A DNA stretch of 64,000 nucleotides from Streptomyces brasiliensis (lineage in GTDB: Bacteria > Actinomycetota > Actinomycetes > Streptomycetales > Streptomycetaceae). Below are positions 60,612 to 64,000 of the stretch, in pieces; within the stretch, counting starts at the first letter, position 1, and each line of letters opens with the position of its first letter. The notes below the pieces were generated by a model. It made no database searches. It saw only the letters and a program-made list of their open reading frames with translations, and was not told the origin of the DNA. Made by a program: the position numbers and the translations under genes. Location of the stretch: positions 1 through 64,000 of the forward strand of contig NZ_BMQA01000039.1 in the NCBI RefSeq assembly GCF_014647875.1. The letters are read 5' to 3'.

Positions 60612-61428
60612 GGCCCGATGCCTTTCGTGGAGTGTTCCGGAAAGGGACGGCGCGATGTGCCGAGACGCGGGTGGTGCTTCGTCGACGAGGCAGCGGCGAC
60701 GAGCCGCCGTTGACGGATGTGTGCGTCACGGATTCCGGTGCCGGCCGCGCTGCGGGCACCGGGCGTGCGGGGACACGAGGATCACCTCGTAGCGGGCGCG
60801 GGGAACGACGACAGCGGTGCGGTCACGCACGGCCGGGCTCCCCTCACTCGTCGACCTGATCACGAAGGCGCGCCGCCGGTCGGGGGCGGCGCGCGATGTG
60901 TGGTGAGTGTAGGGACGACCGCGCGGCCGGGGCATCCGGTTTTTCGATGGCCGAAAATTTCGTATTGCCGTAGGCGAGGCCGTCTTGACGCGAGCCGGAA
61001 ATGGAGCTGCCGCCACCGGAAGGCCGTTGACACGCCCCGAAACGGTTACCTCTATTCCGGAGATCCCCGTTCGGCCCGATTTCTCCGGGCTCTTCCCCGA
61101 ATTCACGGAGGTGGCAGTCGCGGTGGCAATCGGGTACGGATCGGGATCAAGTGTGCCGCGGGCCGCGTTCGCCCGGCATTTTCCGGACATTCATCCACCG
61201 GGCCGCGCCGACGCCCGGGCATCGACGGTGTGCTTTCACGACCGCTCGGGCCTGGCACTGATGTGCAGTTCTCGTGAAGTCGTGTCTGGTAAACGGCGTA
61301 CCGGACAGTGTGGAGATCGCCGAGTCCGTACTCGAAATGGCCAGTGAACCCCCTACTCCAAAGGCAACAGGCTTAATCTGTTCCGCGAGCATCCTTTAAG
61401 CGACGGCGAGCGAACGGATTGGACTCGA
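60612..61428. other. 817-bp stretch without a convincing gene
   Basis: Open frames here have mixed codon composition and no recognisable domain. The second half is A/T-richer than the genome (CGAAAATTTCG at 60952-60962, and 61261-61430). It carries the promoters of the EF-G and MFS genes. A short frame at 61274-61399 is listed separately as doubtful. Confidence 0.55.
61274..61399 (+). CDS. doubtful small peptide gene with a TTA codon
   Basis: A 41-codon frame from GTG to TAA just upstream of the MFS gene: VKSCLVNGVPDSVEIAESV begins it and ATGLICSASIL ends it. It has an amphipathic, acidic first half and a Ser/Thr/Cys-containing tail, which is vaguely like a modified-peptide precursor. Against it are weak G/C bias at third positions, no good ribosome site and no modification enzyme nearby. 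It contains the rare TTA codon that requires bldA tRNA. Confidence 0.2.
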   Translation: MKSCLVNGVPDSVEIAESVLEMASEPPTPKATGLICSASIL

Positions 61429-62664
61429 TTGGACACCCAGAAGACGCGGAAGGCGAAGTTCGCCGTGCTACGCCGAAGCACGCTGGTTCCGGCCCCCGTA
61501 CTCATCCTGATCCTCGGAACCCTCTTCTCCCGCGTCGGCGACTCGCTCGCCTCCATCGGACTCGTGCTCGACGCGGCGGACGACAACATCCGCTGGGGCG
61601 TGACCGAGGTGTTCCTGGCCGACCTCGTGCCGACGGTGATCGCCGCGCCGGTCATCGGGTCGCTCGTGGACCGGGTCAGCGCCCGGTCCGTATGCCTGTG
61701 GGCACTGGCGGTCCAGGCGTTGTCGCTCGGCACCGCCGCCGCCGTCGAGGGCTTCCATCTGCGGGTGGCGCTCATCGCCGTGTCCGGGCTGGCCGGCGTG
61801 GCCTCCGTGGCCGCCGGCTTCAAGATCCTGCCCGTCGTCGCGGGCGAACAGCACACCGGCCGGGCCAACAGCCTGCTCACGGCCGGGCTTTCGGTGGCGG
61901 GCCTGCTGGGACCGGCGCTCGCGGGCTTCCTGCACTCGGTGTGGGACACCGCGGTGCTGCTCGGCGCCGACGGCGCCTCGTTCCTGGTCCTCGCCTGGTG
62001 CACCGCGATCGCCGTCCCCCGCTCCGTCGACGTGGCGATCGGCCGCCGGCCCGCCGCCAAGCTCTCGGACGGCTACCGGGCGCTGCGGGACGCTCCGGTC
62101 GTGGGCGCCCTGATGCCTGCGCTGGCGGCGGCGATGCTGGCGACCAGCATCGAAGTCGTGGCGGGCGTCTACTACTTGCGTGACATCGTCTCCGGCAACG
62201 ACACCGTCTTCGGCCTGTTCCTGGCGACCTGGGCGCTGGGCTCCATCCCCGGGGCGCTGCTCGCGGGCCGGCCGGGCTGGGCGAACCGGCACACCGCGCT
62301 GATCCTCGGCGGCGTGCTCGGCATCTCCCTCGGGCTGCTCCTCGCCGGGCTGATCCCCGTGGCGGCGGTCGTCTTCCCGCTGTTCCTGCTCGGCGGTTTC
62401 GGCAACGGCGTGTGCAACGTGGGCCTGCGCAACGCGGTGCACTCCAACGTGCCGGCCGAGGTGCACGGCAGCGCCTGGGCGTGCTTCCAGGCGCTGTCCC
62501 GGTCCTGCATCGGCCTCGGCTATCTCCTGGGCACGCCCAACAGCCTTGTCTCCAGCCGCGGTCAGGTCATCACCTCCGGCGCGATACCCCTGGTGTTCGC
62601 GCTGTGGGCGATGCTCTTCACGGTCCGCCGCAGGCCGACCCCGCTCGGGGAGGCCGCGGGCTGA
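61429..62664 (+). CDS. MFS transporter
   Basis: 411 residues from TTG (the first in-frame start; no better ATG/GTG follows soon). About 12 membrane helices, with the A-motif-like GSLVDRVSARSV in the first cytoplasmic loop and a matching AGRPGWANRHTA after the sixth or seventh helix. It resembles drug/metabolite exporters of the EntS-like group. Convergent with the TrmB/LuxR-like regulator gene, 40 bp apart. Substrate unknown. Confidence 0.82.
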   Translation: MDTQKTRKAKFAVLRRSTLVPAPVLILILGTLFSRVGDSLASIGLVLDAADDNIRWGVTEVFLADLVPTVIAAPVIGSLVDRVSARSVCLWALAVQALSLGTAAAVEGFHLRVALIAVSGLAGVASVAAGFKILPVVAGEQHTGRANSLLTAGLSVAGLLGPALAGFLHSVWDTAVLLGADGASFLVLAWCTAIAVPRSVDVAIGRRPAAKLSDGYRALRDAPVVGALMPALAAAMLATSIEVVAGVYYLRDIVSGNDTVFGLFLATWALGSIPGALLAGRPGWANRHTALILGGVLGISLGLLLAGLIPVAAVVFPLFLLGGFGNGVCNVGLRNAVHSNVPAEVHGSAWACFQALSRSCIGLGYLLGTPNSLVSSRGQVITSGAIPLVFALWAMLFTVRRRPTPLGEAAG

Positions 62665-62704
62665 CGAGGCACCGCCGCACACCGGTGAACCGGGCGCCAC
62701 GCGC

Positions 62705-63682
62705 TCATTGAAGCCAGCCCCGCCGTGCGGCCTGGGCCGCGGCCTGGAAGCGGGTGGTGGCGCCGAGGTCGGTGATCAGGCGGTGGATACGGCGCTGTGT
62801 GGTGCGCTGACTCCAGCCCTGGATACGGGCGATGGCGGCGTCCGTGCAGCCGGAGGCGAGGAGTCCGAGCAGAGCCAGGGTGTCGGCGTCGGGGCCGCCC
62901 GGCTCCTCGGTCCGCGGGTTCGTGTCCCGCAGCGGCGTCGCGCGCTCCCACTCCGCCTCGAAGAGGGCTTCCAGTGCCGTCAGCATCGGTGAGCGGTGGA
63001 TCAGATAGGCGGCCGAGTGGCCGCCGGGCGCGAGGCTGAAGGGGATGATGGCCCACCGGTCGTCGACGACGACCAGCTTCAGCGGCAACTCGGTGAGCAC
63101 CCGCGCCTGTTCGCCGACCCTGATGCTCGGCAGGATGTCGTTCCTGAGGCGCCCGGGCCACGCCACCGCCGCCCGGTCGTAGATGACGCGGTGGGCGACA
63201 CCGGTCCGCTGCCGCCGGCGTTGGGTCTCCAGGTTGCTGCCGGGACGGTCGATGTACGGCGGCCGGTCGAAGGCGCGGATCTGGTGCCGGGCGTCGTCGG
63301 TGAGCCGCTGCACGGCCGCGCTGATGTCCTCGTGACTGGTCAGCAGCTCCACGGCGATGTTCGGATCGCTGATCCGGTGCGCCTCCCGGTGCCTATCGGC
63401 CAGGTGCCGGACCAGGGAGCGGGCCGCCTCGAGGCGTTTCTCGCGCTCCTGGATCAGTTCGCTGACCGCGACATCGGGAGCGGCGGCGGTGAAGTGCGGC
63501 GGGCGGCCCGCCGATCTGGTCGCGAGCCCGCCCCGCACCAGCGCCGACAGCAGTCGGCCGACCGTGCTCACGTTCAGCTCGCAGGCGCCGGCGACCTCCG
63601 AGGCCGTACTGCGGGGCAGTCCGACGAGTGCGGCGTAGACGAGTTGTGTTTCGTCGCTGAGTCCGACGATGTCAAGTTCCAT
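62705..63682 (-). CDS. TrmB/LuxR-type transcriptional regulator
   Basis: 325 residues from ATG (MELDIVGLSDETQLVYAAL). An N-terminal TrmB-like winged helix (about 8-70; TASEVAGACELNVSTVGRLLSALV in part), a middle effector region, and a C-terminal LuxR-type HTH (about 262-325; ALLGLLASGCTDAAIARIQGWSQRTTQRRIHRL in part). Two DNA-binding ends in one protein are characteristic of a Streptomyces group often adjacent to exported peptides or proteases. It is divergent from the secreted-protein gene at the window's right edge. Confidence 0.82.
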   Translation of the reverse strand: MELDIVGLSDETQLVYAALVGLPRSTASEVAGACELNVSTVGRLLSALVRGGLATRSAGRPPHFTAAAPDVAVSELIQEREKRLEAARSLVRHLADRHREAHRISDPNIAVELLTSHEDISAAVQRLTDDARHQIRAFDRPPYIDRPGSNLETQRRRQRTGVAHRVIYDRAAVAWPGRLRNDILPSIRVGEQARVLTELPLKLVVVDDRWAIIPFSLAPGGHSAAYLIHRSPMLTALEALFEAEWERATPLRDTNPRTEEPGGPDADTLALLGLLASGCTDAAIARIQGWSQRTTQRRIHRLITDLGATTRFQAAAQAARRGWLQ

Positions 63683-63867
63683 TACCACTCCGGTCGTTCC
63701 TGGCCGCACGCCGCCACCTGGCAGAACTCGGCCACGGTCACATCCTTGCGCCCCGTCCGCACCGCTTGGCATCTTCCCCTGGAGACAAGGGGCGTCGTCC
63801 CGCGCCGGTGCGCGGGCCCACGTCCCTGTCGTTTGTCTGCACTACGAACCACCAGCAGAAGGTGCCC

Positions 63868-64000
63868 ATGCCGCTTGCCCGTTCCTCGGTTCCGAGACTT
63901 CTGCGCGCCTGCGCCGTCCTCGTCCTGACCGTCGCCGCTACGACCGCGGCGCTGCCCGCGTCCGCCGCGCCACCCACGCCCCGCACTCCCCTGGACCGCA
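63868..64000 (+). CDS. start of a secreted protein (cut by the window edge)
   Basis: Only the first 44 codons are inside the window: MPLARSSVPRLLRACAVLVL and the following TVAATTAALPASAAPPTP form a typical Sec signal peptide with cleavage after ASA. AAGG lies 5 bp upstream of the ATG; a GTG two codons earlier is possible. What the mature protein does cannot be seen. Being divergent from a TrmB/LuxR-type regulator, it may be that protein's target. Confidence 0.65.
   Translation, partial: MPLARSSVPRLLRACAVLVLTVAATTAALPASAAPPTPRTPLDR

Noticed and set aside
60717..61277. 186-codon frame upstream of the MFS gene
   Set aside because: Codon positions show no consistent bias, there is no similarity I recognise and no ribosome site. 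Treated as non-coding.
1..64000. CRISPR arrays, tRNA genes, complete insertion sequences or attachment sites
   Set aside because: No regularly spaced short repeats, no tRNA-like cloverleaf with CCA-type end and no transposase or integrase gene were seen.

Overview
The window is chromosomal DNA of a Streptomyces species. The evidence is the very high G+C content with G/C-rich third codon positions, frequent GTG/TTG starts, many four-base ATGA/GTGA gene overlaps, and secreted glycoside hydrolases. Gene order also matches a conserved arm-proximal Streptomyces region: phosphopantetheinyl transferase, then a second pentose phosphate operon, then a second GTP cyclohydrolase II cluster, then a second EF-G. 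No rRNA, tRNA, CRISPR array or complete insertion sequence was seen.

Layout. 0-5.8 kb: a polyamine-type ABC transporter operon (potA-D) with a divergent FadR/GntR regulator and a Cache-domain protein. 5.8-12.7 kb: regulators (an MmyB-like ligand-binding protein and an XRE/ImmA pair), an alpha/beta hydrolase, a 4'-phosphopantetheinyl transferase overlapping a metallophosphoesterase, and an ATP-grasp enzyme. 12.7-22.5 kb: sugar-polymer genes, namely a GH18 chitinase with DasR-like operators, a sulfotransferase, a GH4 glycosidase, secreted proteins and an IclR regulator, interspersed with gene remnants (a GH2 beta-galactosidase C-terminus and an MMPL/CBM6 chimera). 22.5-33.4 kb: a glutamine amidotransferase, an AraC regulator and a tight operon tkt-tal-zwf-opcA-pgi-gnd-phosphatase that ends at a very strong terminator. 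33.4-38.4 kb: quinate/shikimate catabolism (quiC, aroE-like, TetR regulator, broken MFS transporter). 38.4-44.4 kb: VOC proteins, a GH31 glycosidase, an F420-type oxidoreductase, a serine hydrolase and more remnants.

44.4-51.6 kb holds the most interesting locus. It contains a variant GTP cyclohydrolase II (Met in place of the usual Tyr), a creatininase-family amidohydrolase, a flippase-like membrane protein, a methyltransferase, a glycosyltransferase, a 6-pyruvoyltetrahydropterin synthase homologue without the usual active site, an MDR dehydrogenase and a CDP-alcohol phosphatidyltransferase. Four of the minus-strand genes are translationally coupled. I infer an uncharacterised pathway that makes a GTP-derived pyrimidine or pterin-like compound and probably links it to a sugar and a lipid.

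51.7-57.8 kb is a complete sugar-uptake operon: a ROK regulator, a binding protein, two permeases and a GH1 beta-glucosidase. It is followed by a 233-bp tandem repeat, an EF-G paralogue, an MFS exporter, a TrmB/LuxR-type regulator and the start of a secreted protein.

Two themes stand out. First, at least five gene remnants or disrupted genes lie between 17 and 42.5 kb, several of them explained by single deletions. Second, repeated palindromic elements are present, one of them inserted in frame into the transaldolase gene.
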